Of a stretch of DNA of 64,000 nt, positions 51,626 through 61,523 are shown one piece after another. The translations under genes and the position numbers were made by a program. Location: positions 888,765 through 952,764 of the forward strand of contig NZ_CP093281.1 in assembly GCF_026651855.1 (NCBI RefSeq), read 5' to 3'. The notes under the pieces were generated by a model. That model had not been told where the DNA came from. It made no database searches and worked only from the letters and a program-made list of their open reading frames with translations. This DNA is from Pseudomonas silvicola (GTDB lineage: Bacteria; Pseudomonadota; Gammaproteobacteria; Pseudomonadales; Pseudomonadaceae). How positions within the stretch are numbered: the first letter of the stretch is position 1; every line of letters starts with the position of its first letter.

Positions 51626-52635
51626 TCACTGTGCGCTGGCACCAATCTCTTTATCCCAGCGGCTGAGCAGCGCTTTGCGTTTAGCGGAGTCGCCATAAGT
51701 TTGAAGTCGTAATCGATCAGCTTGATGTTTTCAGCGCGTATTCCGAGATTTCTGCGTTACGATTTGACGGCAGCTGGAAGGATTTCGCTTCCTTCATGCG
51801 ACTGCGCCTCTGCGCTAAGCGCCCAGTCGTACTACAGACTTTGGCATTCGCCAGGTTGCGCGCCCCTTTCACAATCGACATTGAGCCGATTTCATAGCCT
51901 GTGCCTTCACAGGGCGCCACGGTTTTGATCGAAGCCATCCATCACTTGCATTGCAACGGCATCATGCATGAACACGATACTCGACCGTGGTTTCACCTCG
52001 CGCCGCGGCTTTCACCGGTGCAGAGCCAGACTTGGTGTATTGGGCGAAATGTTGGCATTAAGTTTTTTCAGGTAGTCGAAGGCCTGATCTTCCCCATGAT
52101 TTGCACCAGTGGTGGCCAGTGTTGGTAGGCAGATTGAGAGTGAGGTTAGCGGGATTTGAATTTCCTTAAAGCCGGATCCAGCAGATCTTTCCAGCAAGTG
52201 GGTTCTTTCGTTTTTTATCGGCTAACAGTTTGTGTTATAGCCCCAACCCAGTGCACCCGCGTAAATTCCCACCGTGCGATAGCCCGAGTTTTCAGCCTGT
52301 TTTGTGCCCAATCCTGCTGCTGGTCACAGTGAGATTGTACACTTGCGTAACCCCTCATCGGCCGCCTGCATATGCGGATCGCCGGTACCGGCCCACCAGA
52401 TATCGGTACGCGGATTACGCGCTTCACTGCGTAAACGCGCATACGCTTCCCCCGCCGACAAACGCACCATACTGACTTTGATATCTGGATGGCTCTGGCT
52501 GAAGATACGTGTCATGTGTTCACACACCACCACGTCAGCGGAACAAACCATGTTGAGGTTGCCTGCCGCAGAGGCAGCGAAAGGCAGTGCAGTACAAGAG
52601 AGGGATAGTGCGACGGCGATTGAGGTGGCTCGCAT
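51626..52635 (-). CDS. AfuA-like periplasmic substrate-binding protein
   Basis: This is the binding protein of the importer. A signal peptide MRATSIAVALSLSCTALPFA precedes LNMVCSADVVVCEHMTRIFS, SMVRLSAGEAYARLRSEARN and TDIWWAGTGDPHMQAADEGL, closely resembling AfuA. After 52330 it is fragmented: GYRTVGIYAGALGWGYNT, EDQAFDYLKKLNANISP, IVFMHDAVAMQV, TVAPCEGTGYEIGSMSIVKG and ARNLANAKV, ending RWDKEIGASAQ at 51626. About 337 residues. AfuA binds hexose and heptose phosphates; the phosphatases in this locus support a phosphorylated-sugar ligand. A palindromic LacI-type site lies just upstream. Confidence 0.86.
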
Positions 52636-52680
52636 GGTGTTCTCCTTTGATTGTAGGGTGGTGCTTCACTGGCACCTTTT

Positions 52681-52698
52681 TTTGCACATCTGTGCAAA
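52681..52698. promoter_or_regulatory. LacI-type operator, site 1
   Basis: TTTGCACATCTGTGCAAA is an 18-base perfect inverted repeat (8-bp arms, 2-base centre), 46 bases upstream of the AfuA-like start, where it would block the importer promoter. Even-length palindromes with a central CG or similar step are typical of LacI-family sites. Confidence 0.75.
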
Positions 52699-52789
52699 GT
52701 AGTAATGAACAAAAAAACTGCTGTCAAATGGCTTGCGATGCAATTGATAGGTTATGTCACAAAAATGCAACAAATTAGATCCTGAACGG

Positions 52790-52806
52790 TTTGCACAGCT
52801 TTGCAA
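52790..52806. promoter_or_regulatory. LacI-type operator, site 2
   Basis: TTTGCACAGCTTTGCAA repeats the site 1 half-site TTTGCA(CA) with an imperfect second arm, 45 bases upstream of the LacI-family start. A further half-site TTTGCAC occurs at 52835-52841. The pair, 109 bases apart, suggests one repressor controlling both the importer operon and its own gene. Confidence 0.6.
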
Positions 52807-52850
52807 TTTGAGGCAGACTCTTTTTCAACCGATGTTTGCACGAGTTGAGC

Positions 52851-53886
52851 ATGCAGAGTGAGAAAACCGTGGTCAGTGCGCAGGATGTGGCAGAACGCGC
52901 TGGCGTATCACGCTCAGCGGTATCACGCGTGTTTACACCGGGTGCCAGCGTGTCCTCTGCCATGCGAATCCGCGTGATGAAAGCCGCGCAAGAACTCGGC
53001 CTATCACGTCAACCATCTGGCGCGCGGCCTGGTGCGTAATCGCAGTGGAATTGTGTGCTTGATAGTCTCGGAGATCGCCACACCCTATCGCGCCAGCCTG
53101 GTGCGCTGGCTGACCCAGTTTCTGCAGGAAGCGGGAAAAATTGCCATGCTGATCAATACGGATCGTTCCGATAACAGCGTGTCAGCCGCGTTACAGCAGG
53201 CGATTAACTTCCGTGCGGACGCCTCGATCATCCTTTCCGGTATGCGGATCGCACCATCACGCGTCAGTGTTATCAGCATGGTCAGCGCATCATTTTGATT
53301 AACCGCGATGAAGCACTACCCGGTTCACTCAGCATCAATCTGGATGCACAGCGAGCCGCTGCCACAGCGGTGATGGCGTTTCAGCGCGCCGGCTGTCAAC
53401 ACCTCGCCTTTGCTAACTCCCTGGCGGGCACACCCAGTCTGATGAAACGAGAAGCGGCGTTCGTTGCCGAAGCGCAGCGCGTTGGGATGACGGTTACCGT
53501 TGAGCGCTTTGGCTCCACCTCTTATGAAAGTGGGCAGATTCTGGCCCACCGATTGCTTCAACATCAACGACCCGACGCCAGTGTTTTGCGTGACCGACCT
53601 GGTTGCTTGCGGATTTATGGATGAAGCGCGCCACCGCTTTGCCCTGCGCGTGCCCGAGGACTTAGTGTCCTGATCGGCTATGACAATATCGCGCAAGCAG
53701 GCTGGTCTTCCTATAACCTCACCACCTTTGCCCAACCGGTTGAGCTGTTTGCGCGTGATGCCGTGAACTGGCTGATGCAAACCGAAGCCGATGAAACCGG
53801 CTTTACCCCGCAAACCGAGCAACAGCATGACAGCTTGCTGTACCAGGCCGATGTGGTGTGGCGCGGATCCGTGCGCGGTGCCCTAA
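52851..53886 (+). CDS. LacI-family transcriptional repressor
   Basis: The DNA-binding domain reads VVSAQDVAERAGVSRSAVSR then VFTPGASVSS, the LacI helix-turn-helix, and after a break at 53000 NHLARGLVRNRSGIVCLIVS begins the sensor domain. SAALQQAINFRADASIILSG, VISMVSASF, SLSINLDAQRAAATAVMAFQ and GCQHLAFANSLAGTPSLMKR follow, then VFCVTDLVACGFMDEARHRF-like sequence and GYDNIAQAGWSSYNLTTFAQ. The end is near 53884-53886, about 345 residues. I start at ATG 52851; a TTG at 52836 is in frame. It is divergent from the Afu-like operon and most likely represses it. Confidence 0.88.
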
Positions 53887-53943
53887 ACACAGCGTTTTAT
53901 CCCACCCGGTTCTGCATAAACGCCCTATTTCATAAGGATCACG

Positions 53944-55221
53944 ATGAACCTTCGTAGAAATCACTTTGCCGCCAGCCTGTTGATAGCCGGTGCGTCCTGG
54001 TTTAGCGCCCTACCGGCACACGCTGAAGCGCAGTATCAGCTGGAAAAGGTCGTGGAACTAAGCCGACATGGTATTCGCCCGCCCACGCCCGGCAACCGCA
54101 AGATTGAAGCGGCGACCAGCGCCCGTGGACCATCTGGACCACACACGATGGCAGAGTTGACCGGGCATGGCTACGCTGCCGTGGTGAACAAAGGGGCGCT
54201 GGGAGAGGCGATCATTATCGTCAGTTGGGTTTATTGACGTCAGGCTGCCCACAGGCACAAGAGGTGTATGTTCGCGCCAGCCCGTTGCAACGCACCCGCG
54301 CCACTGCCCAGGCGCTGGTGGATGGTGCATTTCCAGGCTGTGGCGTTACGGTGCATCACGTGGCGGGTGAGGATGATCCCCTGTTCCAGACCGAAGCGTT
54401 TCCGGCTACCGATACCGATCCCGCACAACAACTTGCCGCCGTGACCGCTACGACGGGAATCTGGTCGCACGTCAGCAGGCGCTACAACCTGCCGTTCAGG
54501 CATTAAAAAGTGCTGTCTGTCAGCCAGGCAGCGATTGCTCGGTCTTTGACAAACCGTGGCAGATCAAGCAGAGCAACAGCGGCAAGACCTATGTGCAGGA
54601 TTGAGGTGTTCTTGCCAGCATGGTGGAGACGTTGCGTCTGAGCTGGAGTGAGAACCTGCCGGCAGATCAACTGGCCTGGGGCAATATCACCCTCTACACA
54701 GATAACCGCTGTATTACCGCTGTGAACCGCCAATTACGACCTCAGTAACGACGTGCTGTATACGGCGAAAAAGCGTGGCTCCATTCTGCTGAATGAAATG
54801 ATTCAGGGTGTTGAACAGGGTGTCAGCCCCGTTTCAGATGCCGTGCCGGATGCACGCGCTGGCTGCTGTTTGTCGCACATGACACTAACATCGCGATGGT
54901 GCGCGCACGTTGATGGGCTTCACCTGGCTTTGCCGGGCTACACGCGCGGGAATATTCCGCCCGGCAGTAGCCTGGTGTTTGAACGCTGGCGCGATAAGCA
55001 GAGTGGCGAGCGATGGCTGCATGTTTACTTCCAGGCACAAAGCCTCGATGACCTTCATCTGCAGTCTGTCGATCAAGCGCATCCGCTGTTGCGTGAAGAG
55101 GGCGAACCCCTGACTGTCGGGTCACCGAGGTGGGTACCGCTGTGCAATGGCATCCACGTTAGCAAAATTCGGTCAGCAACTTGATCCTACCGCCATTACG
55201 CCGATCAATTACGCGCCATAG
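53944..55221 (+). CDS. Periplasmic histidine acid phosphatase (AppA/Agp-like)
   Basis: The enzyme removes phosphate from phosphomonoesters such as phytate or glucose-1-phosphate. A signal peptide (HFAASLLIAGASWFSALPAH then AEA) precedes KVVELSRHGIRPPTPGNRK, the RHGxRxP phosphohistidine motif, and YVRASPLQRTRATAQALVDG, an Arg-containing active-site segment. Later frames give LLFVAHDTNIAMV, whose HDTN is the catalytic His-Asp motif (HDT-N as in AppA), and the C-terminus PTAITPINYAP at 55221. About 425 residues, with at least eight breaks. It would release substrates in the periplasm next to the sugar-phosphate importer. Confidence 0.85.
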
Positions 55222-56105
55222 CGCAAATTTGTTCACCACGCCGCGCAACCAGCGATGCGCGGCATCATTCTCTCAGTAGGATGCCACATTTGTGACACGG
55301 TCATTTCCGGCGTCGCAAGGGCAACTCAACCATCGCTAACGCCTGACTGTTAGCGATCAAAGGAGTGATGTGCAACCAGCGAACGTGGCCCAGCGCCACC
55401 CAATCCGAATCGACCACCAGCGCCACAGCGGCAGAGAAAGCCGGCACAGCAACAACCTTGCGCTGCAATCCGGCTTGCTCGATATGGCGTCATGGATCGG
55501 TCCACCCCGTTCTGCGCGACGAGACGCCACAATATGGCCAAATCGGGCCAATTGGGTGATGTCCATCTGCTGTGTCAATGGATGGCCCGCGCGCACCACG
55601 CCGACAAAACGGTCACGAAACAGCGCTTGCAAGCGGATTTCTGGCCCCATATTGCCGAGCACGCCAATCTCTAAATCAATACTGCCTTCACGCAGTTCGC
55701 GGTCACTTTTATCCGGTTTTGCCACGAACCAACTCGACCTTCGGTGCCTGCGCGGTCACAGCAGCAATCAACGCACTACGCTTCGATAAAACCTTCATTG
55801 GTGCGCAGCCTAAAACAGCGATCCAACTCGGCCAAATCGAGGATTTCAGCATCCGGGCTGAGCACCGCGTGCGCTTCTTGCAGCGTGCGGTGAGTCCGTT
55901 CGCGTATCGCTTCAGCATAGGGGGTTAGCACCATCTGCCGACCAGCCCGCACCAATAACGCATCGCCAGTCACATTTCGCAGACGGCCCAGCGTTACCGC
56001 GGCTCATCGCCGTCGCTCAGGTTGGTTTGCGAGGCGGCACACCACGCTGCGGTAGCTGAGCAGCGCATCAAGCGCCGTGAGTAAATTCAGATCGGTGGTG
56101 TTCAT
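55209..56105 (-). CDS. LysR-family transcriptional regulator
   Basis: From ATG 56103-56105: MNTTDLNLLTALDALLSYRS, then ANQPERR-region and AVTLGRLRNVTGDALLVRAG (winged helix) in shifted frames, RQMVLTPYAEAIRERTHRTL and DAEILDLAELDRCFRLRTNE. The effector part shows DLEIGVLGNMGPEIRLQALF, DRFVGVVRAGHPLTQ and, near the end, ELPLATPEMTVSQMWHP-like sequence with HRWLRGVV. About 300 residues of the NodD/PcpR-like subgroup. The stop (55209-55211) overlaps the convergent phosphatase end. It is divergent from an SDR gene. Confidence 0.83.
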
Positions 56106-56237
56106 GGTCATTATCCTGCTGGATGTCGGGTGACATAACAAGGCGTTTGGTGCATGTTACCACTGCATAGGCTGCGTGTTCCGCCTCCCCTCACTCCGCG
56201 CTAGACTTTTCTTAAGAACTCAACTGAGGAACACAGG

Positions 56238-56916
56238 ATGAAAACATTATTGATTGGCGCGTCACGCGGGTTGGGATTCGCACTGGCAGAAACCATGCTA
56301 CAGCGAGGCTATCAGGTTGTGGCCACCGGGCGAGCCCATTCTACCGATAAACTGGCGCAGCTGGCTGCGTGCTATCCGCAACAGCTGACGGTAGAAACGG
56401 TGGATATTACGGCCCCGAGCAGGTTCGCGCTCTGCATCAGCACTTTGGCGGGCACGGGTTTGACATGCTGTTCGTCAATGCCGGGGTGAAAAATGACGAT
56501 CGGGAAACGATAGCCGACGTTTCGACCGAGGAGTTCACCCGTGTGATGGTGACCAACGCGCTCAGCCCATTACGCGTGATCGAGACATTCAAAGATCGGG
56601 TCAGCCCCAGCGGCACGATTGCCGTGATGTCCTCCGGTCAGGGCAGTCTGACCAACAACACCAATGGCAACTACGAGGTGTATCGCGGTAGCAAAGCAGC
56701 CTTGAACATGTTTATGCGCCAGCTTTGCCGCCCGTCATCAGGATGCGCGCACACTGCTGTTGATGGCGCCGGGTTGGGTGCAAACCGATATGGGGCCGGA
56801 AGCGCCTGACCATCGATGAAAGCATCCCCAATCTGCTGCAACTACGATGGAAGGCGTATGCGGGCCGCAGCGGGCTGCATTATCTCGATTATCTGGGTCG
56901 CGTCGTGCCCTGGTGA
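56238..56916 (+). CDS. SDR-family oxidoreductase
   Basis: ATG 56238 (GAGGAA upstream) gives MKTLLIGASRGLGFALAETM, the GASRGLG cofactor loop, then VDITAPEQVRALHQHFGGHG, FDMLFVNAGVKNDDRETIAD, GTIAVMSSGQGSLTNNTNGN and YEVYRGSKAALNMFMRQLC (YRxSK catalytic motif). After a break at 56730 it ends APGWVQTDMG, then SIPNLL and HYLDYLGRVVPW at 56916. About 226 residues, a short SDR of the sniffer/C-factor-like type. A divergent LysR gene starts 133 bases upstream and is its likely regulator. Substrate unknown. Confidence 0.9.
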
Positions 56917-56978
56917 TGTTTTCTGTTGGCCGTCCTCCTGTGAATCGCTGCCAACGCACGAGCGGCCTAAACGCCGCA

Positions 56979-57877
56979 TTAAATTTTTCGCAGCAGCAGT
57001 TGTCGCAATGTCTCGCGCAGCCAGCGGTTTGCCGGATCGTCTTGCTGCGCGTTGTGCCACCTAACAAAGACAGTTCATAATCCGGCATTTCACCGGCACG
57101 GCGCAGCATTTAAGCCATAGCGTTGGCACCACGGGAGCCAGCCCTGCGGTACAGTGGCGAACAGCGGCATCTGCTGCAGCTTGCGCGGTAAACGGAAAAG
57201 AGATTGGCGACGCAGCGTACGTCTGGATTTCCCAGGCGCTGCAAAGCATGGTCAAGGCGCACTTTCGCTGGCGCCGCGATAAGACACCAGCGCATGCTGA
57301 TGTCCGACAAACTGAGCTAGAGTAAGGCGTTCCATTGCGAATTTGCTGGCGGCTCCACACAGTGCGAAACCCGCCGGGCCGATTTTCTCGCGGGTTAAGT
57401 CCGACAACCATTCAACGGTGATCACCACATCCGCCTGCTGCTGCTCCATTAACGGAATCGCCTGCCAGGATCGGCAGCGACGACATGAATATCCACACCG
57501 GGCGCGGCAGTGGCAAGTTCCGCTAACAAATCAGGCACATCAACCACTGTTCCAGCCAATCGCTGATGCCAGTAATGCGAAAACGCGGCGGTTATCACGC
57601 TGTGGATCGAATGCATCGGGCGTGAAGATTACCCGATGCAGCCCCTGCATCAGCGGTGCGAACTGTTGCACTAATTGCTCGGCACGCGGCGTCGGTGTCA
57701 TGCCATGAGGTGGATGAACAGCCGTATCAGACATTTCACGCAACCTTTTCAAAGCGGCACTCACCGCTGGCTGGCCGAGGTAAAGGCGATTGGCGGCCTG
57801 CGTGACGCTGCGTACGTCGTACATCACCATCAACACCACCAGCAGATTGAGGTCGATACGAGAGAAATCATTTTCAT
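56979..57877 (-). CDS. LysR-family transcriptional regulator
   Basis: The start is near ATG 57877 (one frame change needed) with NDFSRIDLNLLVVLMVMYDV, RSVTQAANRLYLGQPAVSAA and LKRLREM, a clear LysR winged helix. GMTPTPRAEQLVQQFAPLMQ and GLHRVIFTPDAFDPQRDNRR lead into the effector domain, later MEQQQADVVITVEWLSDLTR and FVGHQHALVS. It ends RETLRQLLLRKI at 56979. About 300 residues; this is a NodD/NahR/LeuO-like regulator by its SRIDLNLL opening. It is divergent from the MBL hydrolase/amidase pair and likely controls it. Confidence 0.85.
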
Positions 57878-57994
57878 TGATGTTGTTCGCCAGATTTTAA
57901 TCGATTTAAATAATGTTTTCCGCCTCAGTATAGTGACTTTCAACTTACTGTCACGGGCGCTGTTAAACGCGTCCTCTATCAAGTGGAGCACAGC

Positions 57995-58813
57995 ATGAAC
58001 ATTCAGATAGGAGAATGCCGGGTTGAAAAAATCACTGAGCAGCGCGCCGCTTTTCCATTTGGGGCGTTGTTTAAGGCACATCGTACTGAGATGAGTGACG
58101 CCTTTGCCGAACAGCCGGCTGAAGTGTCGATACACAGCTGGGTGGTGCGTACCGCTGATCACACTATTCTGATTGATACCGCATCCGGCAATGGGCGCAA
58201 TCGGGATAACAAACCGTTATTCCATCAACTGAATACGCCTTATGTCGAGAATCTGGCACGGGCGGGCGTTGATCCTGCTGAAGTGACATTGGTATTGATG
58301 ACGCATATCCATACCGATCATGTTAGCTGGAATACGCACTGGGTGGAAGGTAGTGGCAACCCCTGTTCCCCAACGCGCGTTATGTCTGCTCGGCGGTGGA
58401 ATTGCAGCACTGTCAGGACGATCCCGCCAGTCAGGAACTGTATCGCGACAGTATTCTGCCGCTGATCGAACGCGACCAGCTGCAGACCATCAATGTGCAG
58501 GATTCCCCGCTGTTCGCCGGAGTGCTGCGCTACATTGCCACACCGGGTCACAGCATCGATCACGCATCGATTGTGCTGGAAAGCCAGGGCGAGTATGCGA
58601 TTTTCCGGGTGATGTGATGCACCATCCGGTGCAATTTCAACACCCGCATTGGAACTCGCTGTTTCTGTGAACCTTCCGCTCGCGATGGCTGCACGTCAAC
58701 GCGTTATAGACTGGTGCCAGCAACATCAGGCAATCTGGTTCAGTTCCCATTTCCACAGCAGCTCTTTGGGCCGTGTTACGCCTGATGGGCAATGGAGTCC
58801 AATCGAGGATTGA
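57995..58813 (+). CDS. Metallo-beta-lactamase-fold hydrolase (AHL-lactonase-like)
   Basis: From ATG 57995: MNIQIGECRVEKITEQRAAF, EVSIHSWVVRTADHTILIDT, then EVTLVLMTHIHTDHVSWNTH, with the HxHxDH zinc motif, and after a break near 58350 LRYIATPGHSIDHASIVLES (the second metal His in TPGHS) and GEYAIFRVM-MHHPVQFQHP with the bridging Asp near GDVMHHP once the frame is mended. It ends DGQWSPIED at 58813, about 270 residues. The pattern fits the large group around AHL lactonases and other lactone or ester hydrolases; the substrate is not established. Confidence 0.87.
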
Positions 58814-58817
58814 CCGG

Positions 58818-60201
58818 ATGCAATACGCTGACTATCTCACCGCGTCGCTCAGCGACTTAAACCAGGCACTGCAATGCGGTGACGTCACTGCACGCGAGCT
58901 GACCGACTTCGCACTGCAGCGCATAAGTGAGGCAGACCAGCCGCGCTACAACGCCATCACCTGGCTGTTTGCGGATGAAGCGCGTGCGGCAGCAGAACTG
59001 GTGATACACGCCGTCAACGCGGTGAGGCGTTGGAGCCAGCTGGACGGCATCCCGGTGCTGATTAAAGACAATATTGAAGTACAAGGCTGGCCCACCAGCG
59101 CGGGTTCGGTGATGTTGCGTGACGTCATCGCCCAAACCGATGCCCCGCTGGTCACCACGCTGCGCCACCAGGGCGCGGTTATTATCGGTAAAACCGCGAT
59201 GCATGAATTGGCGGCGGGTATTACCGGCGCCTCCTCGCTGACGGGCTTCACCCACAATGCCTGGCTGCAAGGACGTTCACCGGGCGGATCGAGCAGCGGC
59301 TCTGCAGTTGCCGTTGCCGCCGGTTATGTGCCGCTCGCCATTGGCAGCGACACAGCAGGTTCGGTGCGTATACCTGCCGCGTTTAATGGCCTGTTTGGCT
59401 TACGCATGACGCGGTGCACTTAGCACATCGGGCATCGTGCCGCTGTCGCCGACGCAGGATATCCCCGGCCCGCTGACACGCAGCGCGGCCGACCTGCGCA
59501 TCGCCAGCGAAGTGCTCAGCGGCAAGACGTTTGCTACGGAGGGAGAAGCATTACGGGTCGGCATCTGGCATGAGGGATTTGCCGCTGATGAAGATGAGAT
59601 TAATCAGGCGGTGCAGGCTGCCGTGGCTGGGTTCGCGCCTGCCACGCTGAGTTGGCCAGAATTAGAGACGTTAGCGGCTGATGCCAATATCATCGGCTAT
59701 GGTGTTAGCTACGAGCGCTGGCGAAAGTATTTGTGATAAGCCGCAGGCGCAGTTCCATACCTTGCCGGATATCGCTGCATCCGGGCTGTATCATCCTCAG
59801 CTCGAAACCGTGTTAAAGACCCGCGCGGTACATCCTGGCACGGCCAGCGAAGGTTATGCTGGTCACGGGTGCAGCAGCGCCAACATGATCTTTACCAGCA
59901 GTTGGTGGCGTGTTCGACCAGCACAACATTAACCTGCTGGCCTCCCGGTGGTGCGCCGTGCGCCATCAAACACGGCGAGATGCAGGAAGGCAGCAATGCG
60001 CTGGTTTCCGCAGTGACTGGCGCGCCAGCTATCTCTATTCCCGCTGGCCTGAGCGACGACGGGTTGCCGATTGGCGTCGAATTGCTGGCGCTGCGTGGCC
60101 GGGAAGATTTGTTGTTGCGCGCGGCTGCGTCGGCCAGGCTGCGCGATCAACGAAATAAATGCGGTCGCCACAGGTGGCGATCGCTTTCACCCATGCAGTG
60201 A
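58818..60201 (+). CDS. Amidase-signature family amidase
   Basis: It starts 4 bases after the hydrolase stop, so the two are co-translated. MQYADYLTASLSDLNQALQC, IPVLIKDNIEVQGWPTSAGS (catalytic Lys in LIKDN), RSPGGSSSGSAVAVAAGYVP (the GGSSSGS signature) and LAIGSDTAGSVRIPAAFNGL (acyl-enzyme Ser, with TAGS in place of TGGS) are in one frame to 59400. The rest is broken near 59415, 59690, 59750, 59910 and 60130: SAADLRIASEVLSGKTFATE, then ALVSAVTGAPAISIPAGLSD and GLPIGVELLALRGREDLLLR. The exact 3' end is uncertain. About 455 residues. It is distinct from the amidase at 26 kb. Confidence 0.88.
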
Positions 60202-60599
60202 CAGCCCTTTAATCGCCTTATCCACTGCTTTCTTTGGCCCACGAATCGCGATGCCGACCAGGTTCAGGTTGTCGGCATCTTCAGCCATGAATACCTCGCG
60301 GTTGGCGGCATCATGTCGGTGGCGAACATCGCTTCCACATACGGGATCACCGTCAACTCCCGTTCCAAACCCTGGCGATGCGTTGTTTTGCTGAAAAACC
60401 CGTGACATATCACCGCAAACACCAGCATCGGCTGGCCTGCCATATTGCCGTATTGACGGCCTTCGCATCCACATAGGGTTCGCCCATCATGTCAGGCGCG
60501 GCAAAGCAATGCCGGTGGCGAGAAAGGCCACCACATTCAGGCGCTGCCAGGTGGCTAAATCATCACGAACAATCAAGGGCGATTTTGGTATCAAACATC
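60187..60599 (-). CDS. DUF2000-family protein
   Basis: From ATG 60597-60599: MFDTKIALIVRDDLATWQRL, NVVAFLATGIA, then in shifted frames a VFAGDMSRVF segment and AANREVFMAEDADNLNLVGI, ending GPKKAVDKAIKGLSLHG at 60187. About 138 residues. DUF2000 proteins have a peptidyl-tRNA-hydrolase-2-like fold but no demonstrated role. It lies directly upstream (in transcription terms downstream) of an AraC gene reading the same way, separated by 33 bases, and converges on the amidase. Confidence 0.8.
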
Positions 60600-60632
60600 T
60601 TCAACTACTCTCCGATGAGGTCTAAAACACCA

Positions 60633-61487
60633 TCATCTAAGAGTCGCGGGGGTGGGATATAGAACGTTTGTGCACTGACGTTGATAGGAGGCCGGTGTCA
60701 TGCGGTAGGCGCGTTGGAACCAACGCCCTAAATGGCTCTGATCGGCAAAACCAACCTGAGCGGCAACCTGCACCGGCTCAATGCCCTGCGCCAGCCATCT
60801 GCGTGCGCTGCGCAACCTCGAGTCGTACCAGGTAGGCATGCGGTGACTGACCAAACGCCTGCTTCAAACTGACGCGTCAGCTTAAAGCGATCGATGCCCG
60901 CCAGCCGTGACAGCTCATCCAGCCCTATATCCTGCGCCATAAAATCGTGCAGATAGTCGCGTAAAAGTTGCATATGCTGCATCGCTGCACCCTGATTGCG
61001 CACTGGGTTTGGTTTCAAGATGGCGGAAAGCATCGTCATCAGATGATCGGGCTTTGGTCGCGCGCCAGTCGCCCTTCACTGTGATGCACTGAAAACCACG
61101 CCTGCTGGATGGCACTGGCCAGCAGCGCATCATCATTTAACGTGTGGCGAAACGCACCTTCGATGTTGGAGACATCGCCCAGACCGCATGTCGCTGCATC
61201 ATCTCTGCCACCCAACGCTGCGGCAGATATAGCATGGTGTAAGGTGAAACCCTCATCGTTAGGGGGCGTGGCCGTCATGCCGCGCCCGGCTCAATCAAAA
61301 TGGCGCGGCCCGGCGTGCTGGTGTGCAAAGCACGATGACAATTAAAACGCTGTAAGCCGCTGCGTCCGCCCGCAATAATTCGTCGTGATCGTGCGGATCG
61401 TAGGCGTGTCCGCGAATGCGCGTTGACGCTTTCGATACCGGTTTCGTCATCGCGACGAAAATCGACCCAATCATTATTGGCTGACAT
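60633..61487 (-). CDS. AraC-family transcriptional regulator
   Basis: The cupin sensor domain starts MSANNDWVDFRRDDETGIES then VNAHSR and, in the next frame, RGHAYDPHDHDELL, a His-rich cupin edge; LQRFNCHRALHTSTPGRAIL and IEPGAAH follow. The DNA-binding half is in three frames: MQHMQLLRDYLHDFMAQDIG, LDELSRLAGIDRFKLTRQFE, then GIEPVQVAAQVGFADQSHLG and RWFQRAYRMTPASYQRQ. It ends NVLYPTPATLR at 60633. About 284 residues. Such regulators commonly control adjacent exporters or DUF2000-type genes; the inducer is unknown. Confidence 0.85.
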
Positions 61488-61523
61488 AACGGCGTGCTCA
61501 GGCAGTGAGGGAAAGTCACATAG

